A stretch of 64,000 nt of DNA from Anaerotignum sp. MB30-C6 (GCF_030908465.1 NZ_CP133078.1:806001-870000); one strand, 5' to 3'. Shown: positions 26,190 to 34,836, counted from the first letter of the stretch. The notes: a model not told the origin generated them from the sequence alone. Program-made: numbers and translations.

Positions 26190-27284
26190 ATGGATAATTC
26201 ATCGAAAGGCATGAGGTGGTTAAACCAATTTAAGAATAAATTACTGGCAAAAAAGGTTGATTTCTACCAAGAAGAAATTCAAAATAAAAATTTGCACAGT
26301 TTTGTGAGTTTTACCATTGTGGGAACTTTTATTTCTTTTAGTATTTTAGTGATTGGGTTGTTGTTATCTAAGATTTCAAAATTCAACAGTCAGTTTTTAG
26401 GGATTTTTTGTTTTTTTATTTGTCTACATCTATTTGCAAAATTTGGATTGCACCGATTTGTGAAGTATATTACCCCTATTTATTATGCTACCCTAACACC
26501 CCTCATGGCAATGGGCATATTGATGGGGACATATTTGGATACGGGAGTGCAGTCGGTTACAATCATGGTTTTTATCTGTATTTTACCTTTATTTGTGCTA
26601 GATAAACCATGGCGAATTATTTTATATATTACCTGTGTAGCAACGATTTATATTATTTGCTGTTATGATGCAAAGGAGTATGAGATATTCCTTATGGATT
26701 TAATAGACTTATTCATCTTTTACTGTTTTGCCCTTGGCGTAAATTTCTTTATATTATGTGAACGTATTGATAGTGTGGAAAACCATGTGAAGTTTAAAAA
26801 TAAAGCGGAAATAGACTTCATGACTGGGATTTACAATCGTGAGGCTGGCCTTCTTAAAATAAAACAGTTAATGTATAAACGGGTAATGGGTGCTTTTATT
26901 ATCGTGGACATTGATAATTTTAAAGAAATAAATGATAACTATGGGCATATGTATGGGGATGCTGTGATTAAAGGTGTAAGCCAAGTGATAAAAAAAGCCT
27001 TTCAAGAAGAGGACATTGTTTTGCGTATGGGTGGGGATGAATTTGTCATCTATTCCGTAGATCTTGTGGACAAGGCAGCATGCGAAAAAAACCTAGAGCA
27101 CTTGTTGAACTGTTTGAACTTTGCTAAGATAGGAAAGACGAAAGGTGTTCCTGTTAGTATTAGTGTTGGTTGTTCCATCAATGACAAGGAACAAATTGAT
27201 TTTAATCGTCTATATCGGGACAGCGATAAATCTTTATATGAAGCAAAGAAAAAAGGCAAAGGTTGTTTTGTAATTAGTGCATAG
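26190..27284 (+). CDS. Membrane-bound diguanylate cyclase (GGDEF)
   Basis: 364 residues. About six membrane helices span residues ~40-190, with no recognisable periplasmic sensor; a C-terminal GGDEF domain (residues ~205-362) includes FMTGIYNREAG, VDIDNFKEINDNYGH and the intact signature RMGGDEF. It should make c-di-GMP from two GTP. The inhibitory I-site (RxxD shortly before GGDEF) reads QEED, so allosteric product inhibition is probably absent. RBS AGAAAGGG. Monocistronic. c-di-GMP turnover proteins at 42863-44083 and 56498-57505 could be functional partners. Confidence 0.9.
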   Translation: MDNSSKGMRWLNQFKNKLLAKKVDFYQEEIQNKNLHSFVSFTIVGTFISFSILVIGLLLSKISKFNSQFLGIFCFFICLHLFAKFGLHRFVKYITPIYYATLTPLMAMGILMGTYLDTGVQSVTIMVFICILPLFVLDKPWRIILYITCVATIYIICCYDAKEYEIFLMDLIDLFIFYCFALGVNFFILCERIDSVENHVKFKNKAEIDFMTGIYNREAGLLKIKQLMYKRVMGAFIIVDIDNFKEINDNYGHMYGDAVIKGVSQVIKKAFQEEDIVLRMGGDEFVIYSVDLVDKAACEKNLEHLLNCLNFAKIGKTKGVPVSISVGCSINDKEQIDFNRLYRDSDKSLYEAKKKGKGCFVISA

Positions 27285-27289
27285 AATGG

Positions 27290-27322
27290 AAACAGCAGGC
27301 TTTGAGTAGCCTGCTGTTTTAG
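27290..27322 (+). terminator. Terminator of the GGDEF gene
   Basis: Stem AAACAGCAGGC/GCCTGCTGTTT with loop TTTGAGTA and T-tract. Confidence 0.85.
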
Positions 27323-27372
27323 TCCAAAAAGGGGTTTTATTCAAAAGATAACATTGGAGCTATATGTTTGCA

Positions 27373-28017
27373 TTAATCTTCATAGTCGAAAAAAGTTAGA
27401 GTTACGGCCAAAACAATGTCTTTATTCTTAATATTTTCTGGCGTAAAATAATCGGCTAAGGTGTAATCAAAGGAGAAACTATCCTTATCGTAAACAATTA
27501 GGGCAACAGGAACTTCCTGGTTGAGGTTTACTGCTTCTTCATGGGGAAGGAACTTGATAAAGGAAGCCATATTTAGTGGCGAAGCCTCTGGGGGAGGGGC
27601 CTCAAAAGATGCTATTCCAGTTGAATTTATATAAAATGAAAGGGAATAATCATTTTGTCGTACTACAGAAAAATTCCCTTTTGGTGGTGTGTACCTACCA
27701 TCTTCTTGCACTTCACCAAGGACTCCCCCTGTAAGCTTATTTTCCCAACAATTATTTTCATCCAATTGATATAAATTGAACCTCATAGATTTTGTACCCT
27801 CGGGCCCACGAAAAGAGAACAGACCATAATTATTCATTAGCCCTAAGGACTGTAGGAGATTTATTTCCTGATCCGTTAATTCATAGGGGGAAACATTCCA
27901 TTGACTTTTATCTATTTCTATTTTTGTATTTATTTTTTCTATGTTTTCATCTTTATTAGTGCAGCCACAAAAACCTGTAATTACTACTAAAAAAATGTAA
28001 AAAAATACTCTTTTCAT
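27373..28017 (-). CDS. Lipoprotein of unknown function
   Basis: 214 residues. N-terminal signal MKRVFFYIFLVVITGFCGC with a lipobox-type Cys at residue 17 or 19, then a charged, Asn-rich linker. The body is beta-rich and Pro-containing; no catalytic motif or known family seen. RBS AGGAGGCAG. It is divergent from the LytTR response regulator at 28271 with a shared 250-base upstream region, so co-regulation is possible, but nothing in the sequence shows it. Confidence 0.65.
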   Translation of the reverse strand: MKRVFFYIFLVVITGFCGCTNKDENIEKINTKIEIDKSQWNVSPYELTDQEINLLQSLGLMNNYGLFSFRGPEGTKSMRFNLYQLDENNCWENKLTGGVLGEVQEDGRYTPPKGNFSVVRQNDYSLSFYINSTGIASFEAPPPEASPLNMASFIKFLPHEEAVNLNQEVPVALIVYDKDSFSFDYTLADYFTPENIKNKDIVLAVTLTFFDYED

Positions 28018-28270
28018 TTCTGCCTCCTGTAAATGAAATATTGAAATTCAGAACATAAACTAAAAGTACATTAATATTCTAATATTAATTCGTATGAAAA
28101 GAAAGAACTTTTAGGAAAATATGGAAAATAACTCCTGAAAATTTGAATTTATTTTCCAAAATAGGTAACATTAGGTTACAAAATTCTAAATTTTGCCATA
28201 GTAGTATTGTATAAATGGTAAAAATATGGTAATTTCTTTCAAGGAATACAGGACAAGGAGCGTGAACTAA

Positions 28271-28993
28271 ATGCGAATTGCCATTTGCGATGACTTTCAA
28301 AGTGACAGAGAGGCATTAAGTGTGCTCATAGAGAAATGGTCCGAAAATAGCAACAAAGTTGTTACAATTTTTCACTATTCCAATGGGGAGGATTTAGTGG
28401 ATGGGTACCAAAATGGTTTAACCCATGAGGTTATTTTTTTGGACATTTTTATGGACAGACTATCGGGGATTGAAGCTGCTTTTAAAATACGGGAGGTTAA
28501 TCAAGAGGTTTCTATTGTATTTTTAACCAGTACCCCCGAATTTGCTATAGAGGGATATTCAGTAAATGCAGATGGATATTTATTGAAACCCATTAAACAG
28601 TATGAAAACAAACTATTTTCGCTACTTAATGGGTTGAATGATAAGTGGATGAGGGATATTACGAAAAGCATTCTAATTAAGAAAAATGCTTCGGAGGGAC
28701 AACGAATTCGTTTTTCTGACATTTTATATATCGAGAGTTTAGGAAAAAGTATTGTAGTACATAAGCTTTCCAAGACTTCTTTCACTTGTTATGCAAAGCT
28801 TGGGGACATATCTGAAAAGTTGGATAAACGGTTTCTGTACTGCAACAGAAGTTATATCGTAAATATGGATTATATCGTTGGTGTAAAAGATAATTTTGTG
28901 ATGCATAATGGGGATGTTATTCCCATAAAAGTGCGGTTGCGAAAGGAAATTAAAGGGGAATACTTTGATTACATACAGGAAAAGGAAAGATAG
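28271..28993 (+). CDS. LytTR-family response regulator
   Basis: 240 residues. Residues 1-120 form a receiver domain: acidic DD near residue 8-9, phospho-acceptor Asp in VIFLDIFMDRLSG (about residue 58), Thr/Ser in FLTSTPE and Lys in YLLKPI. Residues ~135-240 are a LytTR DNA-binding domain (IRFSDILYIESLGKS, FLYCNRSYIVNMDYI). This is the AgrA/VirR class, which usually controls peptide-sensing, toxin or competence genes. It abuts its kinase gene with no gap. RBS AAGGAGCGTG. No autoinducer-peptide gene is visible nearby. Confidence 0.92.
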   Translation: MRIAICDDFQSDREALSVLIEKWSENSNKVVTIFHYSNGEDLVDGYQNGLTHEVIFLDIFMDRLSGIEAAFKIREVNQEVSIVFLTSTPEFAIEGYSVNADGYLLKPIKQYENKLFSLLNGLNDKWMRDITKSILIKKNASEGQRIRFSDILYIESLGKSIVVHKLSKTSFTCYAKLGDISEKLDKRFLYCNRSYIVNMDYIVGVKDNFVMHNGDVIPIKVRLRKEIKGEYFDYIQEKER

Positions 28994-30853
28994 ATGGGTA
29001 AGAAACTAGAAATATCTATTGCAGTATGCATCATACTTGCAATAAGTATTATTATCCAAACAGCAATCACACTCGTTCCTTTTTCAAGATACAATCCTAA
29101 TACGACGAAGACGGTTGATGCTTTTTCACAACCGTGGGAATACCAAAATGAAGAAGGTAAAAAAATAGAAACCAAATTGCCGGGGAAGCTTTTTCTTGGG
29201 ACGGATGTCACGGAAGTTTCCCTTTTTAATACACTACCAAATGAAGTTTTGGATGGAGATGTTTTTAAATTTACTTCGAGCTGTCAGAAAGTTGATATTT
29301 TTATTCATGAAGCGTTAAGGCAATCTTTTGGCAGTAAAGATGTTTCTATGAATAATTTTCCTTATTTTTCAGGAAAACACTGCATGATCGTGCCATTAAG
29401 CCAAGAGGATGCGGGAAAAAGAGTTGAGATAAAGATTACTGTGATTCCAGTTTACGATTGGGAAATGAGGTTGGTACAGGGGGTGGAAATAGGGCCCCAG
29501 CGTCAATTTTTATTGAATGAGATTTATGATCATGCCCTCCTTTGGATTAGTTGCATTGTGGGGCTTTTTACTTCGATGTTTCTTCTGTTTTTATGGTTGA
29601 TTAATGTATTGTATCGGCGTAAATGGCACCTTCCTCTCCAATTTTCCATAGCTTCAGTTTTATGGGTGCTGTTTGCATCTTGTGATAATACATTTATATT
29701 AACGGCTTTGAACTACAAACCGCTATATTCTGTGTATACAGAGATTTGGTTTTATGTTATGGACGGACTTGTGCCCATTACTGCTTATGGGTTACTTTGG
29801 GTTTGCGATAGCAGAGTCATCAAAAGAAAGCAGATGAAGTGTATTTTTTTACACATAGGAATTTATATGTCCTTTGCCCTGATGCAATTGGTGGGAATAA
29901 CTTCTGTTAGCCTCATTAGATCCCTGTTAATGTTGATTTCTATAGTCATGTATGGATGGATTTTCTTAGGAATGGGGCAGGGGAAAAGAATGAATAACCC
30001 TTTATTTATAACGGCAGTTTTTGTTATAATGCTTGGGTATTTTTTGGATTATTTAAAATATTTGATTTTTCTCCCGTCACTAAAACTGGGAATAGAGTAT
30101 CCAATATTATTCTTTTTTAATATTGCAATCCTCATATTCTCTGCTTTAGTAATCTTTGCAGTTGTTTTACAAGGGGTATACACGCAGGTGAATGCTGAGG
30201 GGGAAATTAGGCTGACTAAGCTGCAAATTGAGATGTATCAAAACAAATATGATCAAATGCAAGAAAGAGAATTGAAAATGCGAAAAATCCGCCATGATAC
30301 GATACATCATTTAAGAACCATTGCCACATTATTTTCCACAGGTGATGATACCCAAGCGAAACAGTATATTGATGAAATTTTAAAAATGATAAATAACACC
30401 CAATCTAAGGAGTATTCAAAAAATAATATTATGAATATCACTTTAGCTTGGTTTGCTGAAAAATCAAAGAATAAAGGGATTAGATTTACCTGGGATTGTA
30501 ATATTCCATTTCGAGAAACGACCTATGATGCACAGCTTTGTAGTGTAGTTTCCAATATTTTGGAGAATGCCATAGAGGGCTGCCAGCGGGTTGAGGCAGA
30601 CTCTTTTATTGATATTAAAATAAAAATGCATGGAGCCTCTGTTTTTATTAAGGCTTCCAATCGGTTTGATGGTGTTTTGTTGAAGAATAGAAATGTATAT
30701 GTTTCACGTAAGGCAGAAGATGGCCATGGTTATGGGATTTCTTCCATAAAGGAAATTGCACGAAGGCTTAACGGTAGGTGTAAAATCACCACACAAGGGG
30801 ATATCTTTACAATTGATGTGGTGATTAGCGGAGTTGAGGAAAAGAAACAGTAG
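28994..30853 (+). CDS. Sensor histidine kinase, GHKL (AgrC/VirS-like) type
   Basis: 619 residues. One N-terminal helix, an extracytoplasmic domain of ~150 residues, then about seven helices (residues ~180-400), a coiled-coil segment, the phospho-acceptor box RHDTIHHLRTIATLF (His about residue 437) and a GHKL ATPase with N-box NILENAIEGC and G-box DGHGYGISSIKE. The layout (extracellular beta domain plus seven helices) resembles 7TMR-DISM sensors rather than AgrC, which lacks the outer domain. It starts immediately after the regulator stop, so the two are translationally coupled. The ligand is unknown. Confidence 0.9.
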   Translation: MGKKLEISIAVCIILAISIIIQTAITLVPFSRYNPNTTKTVDAFSQPWEYQNEEGKKIETKLPGKLFLGTDVTEVSLFNTLPNEVLDGDVFKFTSSCQKVDIFIHEALRQSFGSKDVSMNNFPYFSGKHCMIVPLSQEDAGKRVEIKITVIPVYDWEMRLVQGVEIGPQRQFLLNEIYDHALLWISCIVGLFTSMFLLFLWLINVLYRRKWHLPLQFSIASVLWVLFASCDNTFILTALNYKPLYSVYTEIWFYVMDGLVPITAYGLLWVCDSRVIKRKQMKCIFLHIGIYMSFALMQLVGITSVSLIRSLLMLISIVMYGWIFLGMGQGKRMNNPLFITAVFVIMLGYFLDYLKYLIFLPSLKLGIEYPILFFFNIAILIFSALVIFAVVLQGVYTQVNAEGEIRLTKLQIEMYQNKYDQMQERELKMRKIRHDTIHHLRTIATLFSTGDDTQAKQYIDEILKMINNTQSKEYSKNNIMNITLAWFAEKSKNKGIRFTWDCNIPFRETTYDAQLCSVVSNILENAIEGCQRVEADSFIDIKIKMHGASVFIKASNRFDGVLLKNRNVYVSRKAEDGHGYGISSIKEIARRLNGRCKITTQGDIFTIDVVISGVEEKKQ

Positions 30854-30984
30854 GTTCCATAAATTGTTTTGTAGAGGTGTTAATTGTAAAAGTAGTCTTA
30901 TTCAAAAGAATCCTTGATTTTTATGGCGAATTTTATGATTTTTTTGCAATCTTTAAATAACTATCATATTTTAGGATATAATAA

Positions 30985-31220
30985 AAATATGGGAATTAAA
31001 CCAAACATAAGTTGTTTGGGTTAGAGTCATTTGCAAAAAAGTTTAAGAAAGAAACCTAATCTTCCTTTTCATTAATATAACGACAAGGTTAAGGTATTAA
31101 TCTGTATTACGATGTCTCAATTGCGCTTATTCCTTCAAAGCAGGGCAATCTTATTCCTCGACAAAATACGGATTGCGTTGCTTTGTGTACCGTAGGAATC
31201 TATTTTCCTACGGTTTTCGT
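30985..31220 (+). ncRNA. Candidate small RNA ending in a strong terminator
   Basis: No open frame, but a TATAAT (30979-30984), a 5' hairpin (AACCAAAC/GTTTGGGTT near 30998-31022) and a terminator (ACCGTAGGAA/TTCCTACGGT, 31189-31214, then TTTTCGTTT) bracket about 220 bases. The -35 is poor. It lies between the kinase gene and convergent small genes; the histidine kinase gene has no other terminator, so this could also be its 3' UTR. Confidence 0.35.
31189..31220 (+). terminator. Terminator at the end of the candidate RNA
   Basis: Perfect 10-bp stem ACCGTAGGAA/TTCCTACGGT with loop TCTATT, then a T-rich run. Confidence 0.8.
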
Positions 31221-31248
31221 TTCAATTATATTAAAGGATAAGACGAAT

Positions 31249-31280
31249 AAAAGCGATACTTGTATACAAGTATCGCTTTT
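31249..31280. terminator. Perfect 32-bp palindrome, bidirectional terminator
   Basis: AAAAGCGATACTTGTA and its exact reverse complement abut without a spacer. With A/T runs at both ends it would end the minus-strand small-gene pair and back up the plus-strand terminator. Confidence 0.75.
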
Positions 31281-31296
31281 GCAGTATAAACATGGG

Positions 31297-31473
31297 TTAA
31301 AGGGTTCTTTGAGCTGCTTTAGCAAAGTGGCGCAATGATTTTATTGTGCGGATTTCTGTGCTATTATGGGAAATAGCCTGTTGGATGCTATCAGGTAAGC
31401 CTTTGTAATAATTTTGAGCTCTGGTATTGTTTAATAGTAAGTCTGCCAAGTCTCTATACTCTTTCCCAAACAC
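31297..31473 (-). CDS. 58-residue small protein, paralogue of its neighbour
   Basis: GTG start preceded by GAGGAGGTTATTAAC, whose Shine-Dalgarno lies inside the last codons of the upstream gene. The protein (58 residues) contains KEYRDLADLLLNNTRAQNYY, GLPDSIQQ and LRHFAKAAQ. It aligns without gaps to the neighbouring 58-residue protein around EYxDLxDLL, A(K/Q)xxxxxLP and LRxxA. Helical, charged, no signal or membrane helix. The family is not recognised. The pair forms a two-gene operon ending at the 32-bp palindrome. Confidence 0.7.
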   Translation of the reverse strand: MFGKEYRDLADLLLNNTRAQNYYKGLPDSIQQAISHNSTEIRTIKSLRHFAKAAQRTL

Positions 31474-31474
31474 G

Positions 31475-31651
31475 TTAATAACCTCCTCTCAAAAGATGCT
31501 CGGCGTAACGCCGAAGGTCTAAGTCATAATGGATATTGTTCTGATATTGACGAACGTTAAACTGGCGGTCTTCAGGCAAAGAGTCAAAAAAGTCCTTTGC
31601 TTTTGGGCTTCGGTTTAGTAAATCATCAAGGTCTTTATATTCTAGAGCCAT
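31475..31651 (-). CDS. 58-residue small protein, first of a tandem pair
   Basis: ATG at 31651 with GAGGTGATAAAA before it; the in-frame extension upstream has no RBS. 58 residues beginning MALEYKDLDDLLNRSPKAKD, then LPEDRQFNVRQ and LRRYAEHLL. Same length as the gene 1 base downstream and clearly paralogous, so they arose by tandem duplication. Predicted soluble and helical. No family recognised; small paired proteins in spore formers are often sporulation products, but no sporulation promoter was identified. Confidence 0.75.
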   Translation of the reverse strand: MALEYKDLDDLLNRSPKAKDFFDSLPEDRQFNVRQYQNNIHYDLDLRRYAEHLLRGGY

Positions 31652-31837
31652 TTTTATCACCTCGACATTATCTTGCGCAAAACTAGGATTTTTCATTCTG
31701 TTTAAAGGGTCGAAGCATCTTCCAAGTTTGGGGAATTTAAGTAGGATTTGTATATTATTTGTGCTATAATAAATAAATAGCTGTAAACGTTGGCTTTTTT
31801 TGTTTATAGCTTAAAAAAATAATAGTTGGTGAAGGAT

Positions 31838-32500
31838 ATGCTGAATCAATATAAAACGACTTTATGTGAAGGGGAAGCAGAAGTAATAGAAAAAAAATCA
31901 AGGTTTATTGCAACGGTACGGCCTGTAAAATCGGAAGATGAAGCCAGGTTGTTTATAGATGAGATGAAAAAAAAATACTGGAATGCAACGCACAATGTGT
32001 TCGCTTATCAGATTGGGGAGCGTAATGAGCTACAGCGTTTTAGTGATGATGGTGAGCCCCAGGGGACGGCGGGCTTGCCTGTCTTGAATGTTTTAAAAGG
32101 GGAAGATATCAGAAACACGGCAATCGTTGTTACCCGATATTTTGGTGGCACACTCCTTGGGACGGGAGGCTTGGTTCGGGCTTATGGAAAAGCGGCGAAA
32201 GAAGGGGTTTTGGCTGCGGGAATTGCTGAATTAACTTTGTTTGCGAGGTACGAAGTGGTGGCAGAGTATACGGACTCAGGCAAAGTGCAGTATGAAATTC
32301 TTCAGGATGAACACATTCTTTTTGATACTGAGTATTCCGATAAGGTAACTTATACAGTTTTGGTAAAGTCCGAAGAGACTGAGGTTTTTGAGAAAAAGAT
32401 GATAGATATTTTTAGAGGAAGCACGCCCTTTGAAAAGCAAGGTGAACAATATGGCGTATGGCAAGGAGGAGAGATTTCTTTGCTGGAGGAATCAGTGTAG
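31838..32500 (+). CDS. YigZ/IMPACT family protein
   Basis: 220 residues. The IMPACT N-terminal pattern is clear: EKKSRFIATV, NATHNVFAYQIG, FSDDGEPQGTAGLPVL, NTAIVVTRYFGGTLLGTGGLVRAYGKA; a C-terminal DUF1949 ferredoxin-like domain follows (residues ~140-205). In eukaryotes IMPACT regulates Gcn2; bacterial YigZ/YvyE is linked to translation or ribosome protection, but its activity is not settled. The ATG at 31838 gives the family-typical MLNQY start although the purine-rich site GGTGAAGG is close to it. Monocistronic. Confidence 0.9.
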   Translation: MLNQYKTTLCEGEAEVIEKKSRFIATVRPVKSEDEARLFIDEMKKKYWNATHNVFAYQIGERNELQRFSDDGEPQGTAGLPVLNVLKGEDIRNTAIVVTRYFGGTLLGTGGLVRAYGKAAKEGVLAAGIAELTLFARYEVVAEYTDSGKVQYEILQDEHILFDTEYSDKVTYTVLVKSEETEVFEKKMIDIFRGSTPFEKQGEQYGVWQGGEISLLEESV

Positions 32501-32604
32501 TGTGGTAATGATTTTTTTATGGATTTGCACTACAAGTTAAATTCAATCCCCCAAATAGTTTTTGAAAGGGATAACCATAAAGTTATGCAAAAATTCAATT
32601 TTTC

Positions 32605-32633
32605 TTGAATTTTCACTCTGAAAATGATAGAAT
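32605..32633 (+). promoter_or_regulatory. yebC promoter
   Basis: TTGAAT (32605-32610), 17-base spacer, TAGAAT (32628-32633), about 33 bases before the start codon. Confidence 0.65.
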
Positions 32634-32665
32634 ATTTTGGTGAAATTTATGAAGGAGGGTTCCTA

Positions 32666-33394
32666 ATGTCAGGACATTCGAAGTTTGCGAATATCAAACA
32701 TAAAAAAGAGAGAAATGACGCAGCAAAAGGGAAAATTTTTACCATGTTAGGTAGAGAAATTCAGGTGGCGGTAAAGGCAGGTGGACCCGACCCGGCAAGT
32801 AATGGAAAATTGCGTGATATTATTGCAAAATGCAAATCTAATAATATGCCCAATGATACAATCGATAGAAGTATTAAAAAGGCAGCGGGAAACGAAGAAG
32901 GCGTTGAATACGAAACAATCAGATATGAAGGTTACGGTCCTTCTGGGGTTGCAGTTATTGTAGAGGCCCTGACCGATAACAGAAACCGTGCTGCGGCAAA
33001 TGTTAGAAATGCCTTCACCAAAGGCGGCGGCAATATGGGGACAACAGGCTGCGTTTCCTTTATGTTTGATGAAAAGGGTTTAATTGTAATTGACAAAGAA
33101 GAAGTCGAGGTGGATGAAGAAGAGCTGATGATGGTTGCTTTAGACGCAGGAGCAGAGGACTTTGCCGCAGAAGAAGACAGCTTTGAAATCACTACCTCCC
33201 CCGACGATTTTTCTGGAGTCAGAGAAGAGTTAGAAAAAGCGGGTATCCCAATGGCATCGGCAGAAGTTACCATGATTCCTCAGACATATGCAGAACTTAA
33301 GTCTGATGATGAGATCAAGAAGATGAATAAGCTTTTGGATTTGTTGGATGATGATGATGACGTACAAAACGTTTTTCACAATTGGGATGAATAA
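32666..33394 (+). CDS. yebC: YebC/PmpR-type translation/transcription factor
   Basis: 242 residues beginning [20 protein letters not shown], with [20 protein letters not shown] in the middle and the acidic C-terminus, all typical of YebC/PmpR/TACO1. Family members bind DNA as regulators or, as recently shown, help ribosomes pass polyproline stretches; here no further distinction can be made. Start at 32666 follows GAAGGAGGGT. Own promoter and terminator, so monocistronic. Confidence 0.93.
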   Translation: MSGHSKFANIKHKKERNDAAKGKIFTMLGREIQVAVKAGGPDPASNGKLRDIIAKCKSNNMPNDTIDRSIKKAAGNEEGVEYETIRYEGYGPSGVAVIVEALTDNRNRAAANVRNAFTKGGGNMGTTGCVSFMFDEKGLIVIDKEEVEVDEEELMMVALDAGAEDFAAEEDSFEITTSPDDFSGVREELEKAGIPMASAEVTMIPQTYAELKSDDEIKKMNKLLDLLDDDDDVQNVFHNWDE

Positions 33395-33401
33395 ATAGAA
33401 T

Positions 33402-33444
33402 AAAGCCTACGAACCTTGAATGTACAGTGGTTGTAGGCTTTATT
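33402..33444 (+). terminator. yebC terminator
   Basis: Stem AAAGCCTACGAACC/GGTTGTAGGCTTT with a 13-base loop containing GTACAG, then TATTTT. Confidence 0.8.
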
Positions 33445-33783
33445 TTCTGTTATTGTACTGGAATCGTACTATTGGAAAGAGTTTTAAAAGGATTTTATTA
33501 TGCTAATGTGAATAAATTTCTATTGCTTTTAATTTTAATAATAACTTATTCTCAGCGGTAGTGCAAATTCACGGATGATGTGTTAGAAAAAATATTTACT
33601 TAAGAACAAATTTATAAAAAATAAGCCTTATATCGCTAAATCAATGAATTTTATAAAGTTAAAAGAGTAGAGTTGAATAGCAACTAATATAACTTCTATA
33701 ATTTTGTACACTAAATTTTTTCATGAAAAATACCTGTTTTACCTATTTATATAGTTAAGTAAGGGTGGTTAAATAATAACAAA
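33445..33783. other. Gene-free AT-rich stretch before a second, similar terminator
   Basis: About 340 bases with no credible frame. The terminator at its end resembles that of yebC, which suggests a decayed or duplicated 3' region. Nothing else recognised. Confidence 0.4.
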
Positions 33784-33831
33784 AAACCTATGACCCATGA
33801 AAGTACAGGGGTTATAGGCTTTATTTTTTTA
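33784..33831 (+). terminator. Terminator similar to that of yebC, without a gene upstream
   Basis: AACCTATGACCC pairs with GGGGTTATAGGCTT across a loop again containing GTACAG, then a long T-tract. Loop and right arm match the yebC terminator closely. Confidence 0.7.
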
Positions 33832-33882
33832 AATTAGTATACCAAAATAGAATGTAGCAGTATAGAGACAATGGTTTATAAT

Positions 33883-33918
33883 AAAAGATAGGGTGACATA
33901 AAAGCCACCCTATCTTTT
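33883..33918. terminator. Terminator of the 43-residue gene
   Basis: Perfect 13-bp stem AAAAGATAGGGTG/CACCCTATCTTTT. It overlaps the stop codon of the minus-strand small gene and has A/T runs on both sides. Confidence 0.8.
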
Positions 33919-34048
33919 ATTCATGGTTTTTCGGAATTTCTGGGAAAGGTAAAACTTCCTTTCCACGAGCCTGTTTCTTTATTTTGTTTTTTCCCTTAGG
34001 TTCAAGAAGTTCTTTTCTTGTGCCATATTCTACATCTTCTTTTGCCAT
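33917..34048 (-). CDS. 43-residue small basic protein
   Basis: ATG at 34048 with GAGGTGATTTTT before it, 43 codons, stop TAA inside the terminator stem. The sequence is very rich in Lys/Glu/Pro (KELLEPKGKNKIKKQ, then LPFPEIPKNHE), has no membrane helix and no Cys. Good RBS, clean terminator and isolated position argue that it is real. Family not recognised; basic small proteins of this sort in spore formers can be nucleic-acid binding, but that is speculation. Confidence 0.6.
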   Translation of the reverse strand: MAKEDVEYGTRKELLEPKGKNKIKKQARGKEVLPFPEIPKNHE

Positions 34049-34125
34049 AAAAATCACCTCTTTATAGTATGTAAAGAAACAGATTATTCTAAACTGGGAA
34101 TTTATTTAAGGGTTTAAAGAAAAAT

Positions 34126-34157
34126 AAAACCTACTACCAGAAGGATAATAGGTTTTT
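34126..34157 (-). terminator. Terminator of the HAD phosphatase gene
   Basis: Imperfect stem AAAACCTACTACC/GGATAATAGGTTTT; the T-run lies on the minus strand, 35 bases after the HAD stop. Confidence 0.65.
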
Positions 34158-34190
34158 ATTTTTGTTGCAAGCTATATTGTAAGTAATCAG

Positions 34191-34823
34191 TTACAACAAC
34201 TCTTGATAACTTTCTATGTACTTATCTGCCACAGAGCGAATGATGTTGCTGTCTGCCTCTGTAACGGGATCGGCTACTGCATAAACGGTAAAACCACCTT
34301 TTTTTGCCCCTTGTACCGCATAAAGGGCATCTTCAAATACAATGGTATTTTCAAGGTTACCGCCCAATTTTTCCATGGCAATATGGAATACGTCAGGCTC
34401 ACTTTTATAATGACCTGTTTCTGTGCAGGTTAAAATAAATTGAAAATACTTTAAAAGATCCAAACGTTCCAATGCAGGTAGGATATAGCTGGATTCAGAA
34501 GCCGTCAATACACACATTTTGGTTCCCTTTGCCAGCTCTTTATCCAAAAACTCCCTTACGTATGGTTTTAATGGGATGGTATTTCGGTAAGCTTCTTGAA
34601 CAAAAGCAATGACCTCATTTATGATTTCATCGGTTGTATGAGGCACACCTAAATCCTTACGGAAATACTCCGCTGTTTGCTTAATGGTCTGGGTTTTTAC
34701 CACGCTATGTAAGTCTTCTGGCACAGTAAAACCGTGATTCAACAAAAAGTTACGCCCAGTGTTTTTCCAAACAGGCATAGAATCAATTAAAGTACCGTCA
34801 AGGTCAAAAATAATACTTTTCAT
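34191..34823 (-). CDS. HAD-superfamily phosphatase (beta-phosphoglucomutase-like)
   Basis: 210 residues. HAD motif I FDLDGTLIDS (nucleophile Asp at residue 6, acid/base Asp at 8), motif II Thr/Ser in VLTASES, motif III Lys in YKSEPDVF, and motif IV VFEDALYAV; an alpha-helical cap (residues ~15-85) places it in subclass I like PGMB or GPH. The substrate is a small phosphorylated metabolite, not predictable. ATG 34823 follows AGAGGAGAAC. It starts 13 bases after the thiamine-binding-type gene, in the same transcript. Confidence 0.85.
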   Translation of the reverse strand: MKSIIFDLDGTLIDSMPVWKNTGRNFLLNHGFTVPEDLHSVVKTQTIKQTAEYFRKDLGVPHTTDEIINEVIAFVQEAYRNTIPLKPYVREFLDKELAKGTKMCVLTASESSYILPALERLDLLKYFQFILTCTETGHYKSEPDVFHIAMEKLGGNLENTIVFEDALYAVQGAKKGGFTVYAVADPVTEADSNIIRSVADKYIESYQELL

Positions 34824-34836
34824 ATGTTCTCCTCTG

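Noticed and set aside
31100..31220. 6S RNA, SRP RNA or tmRNA
   Set aside because: No match to the conserved cores of these RNAs; kept only as an unspecific candidate transcript.
33445..33783. Hidden gene between the two yebC-like terminators
   Set aside because: All frames are closed within short distance and none has an RBS.
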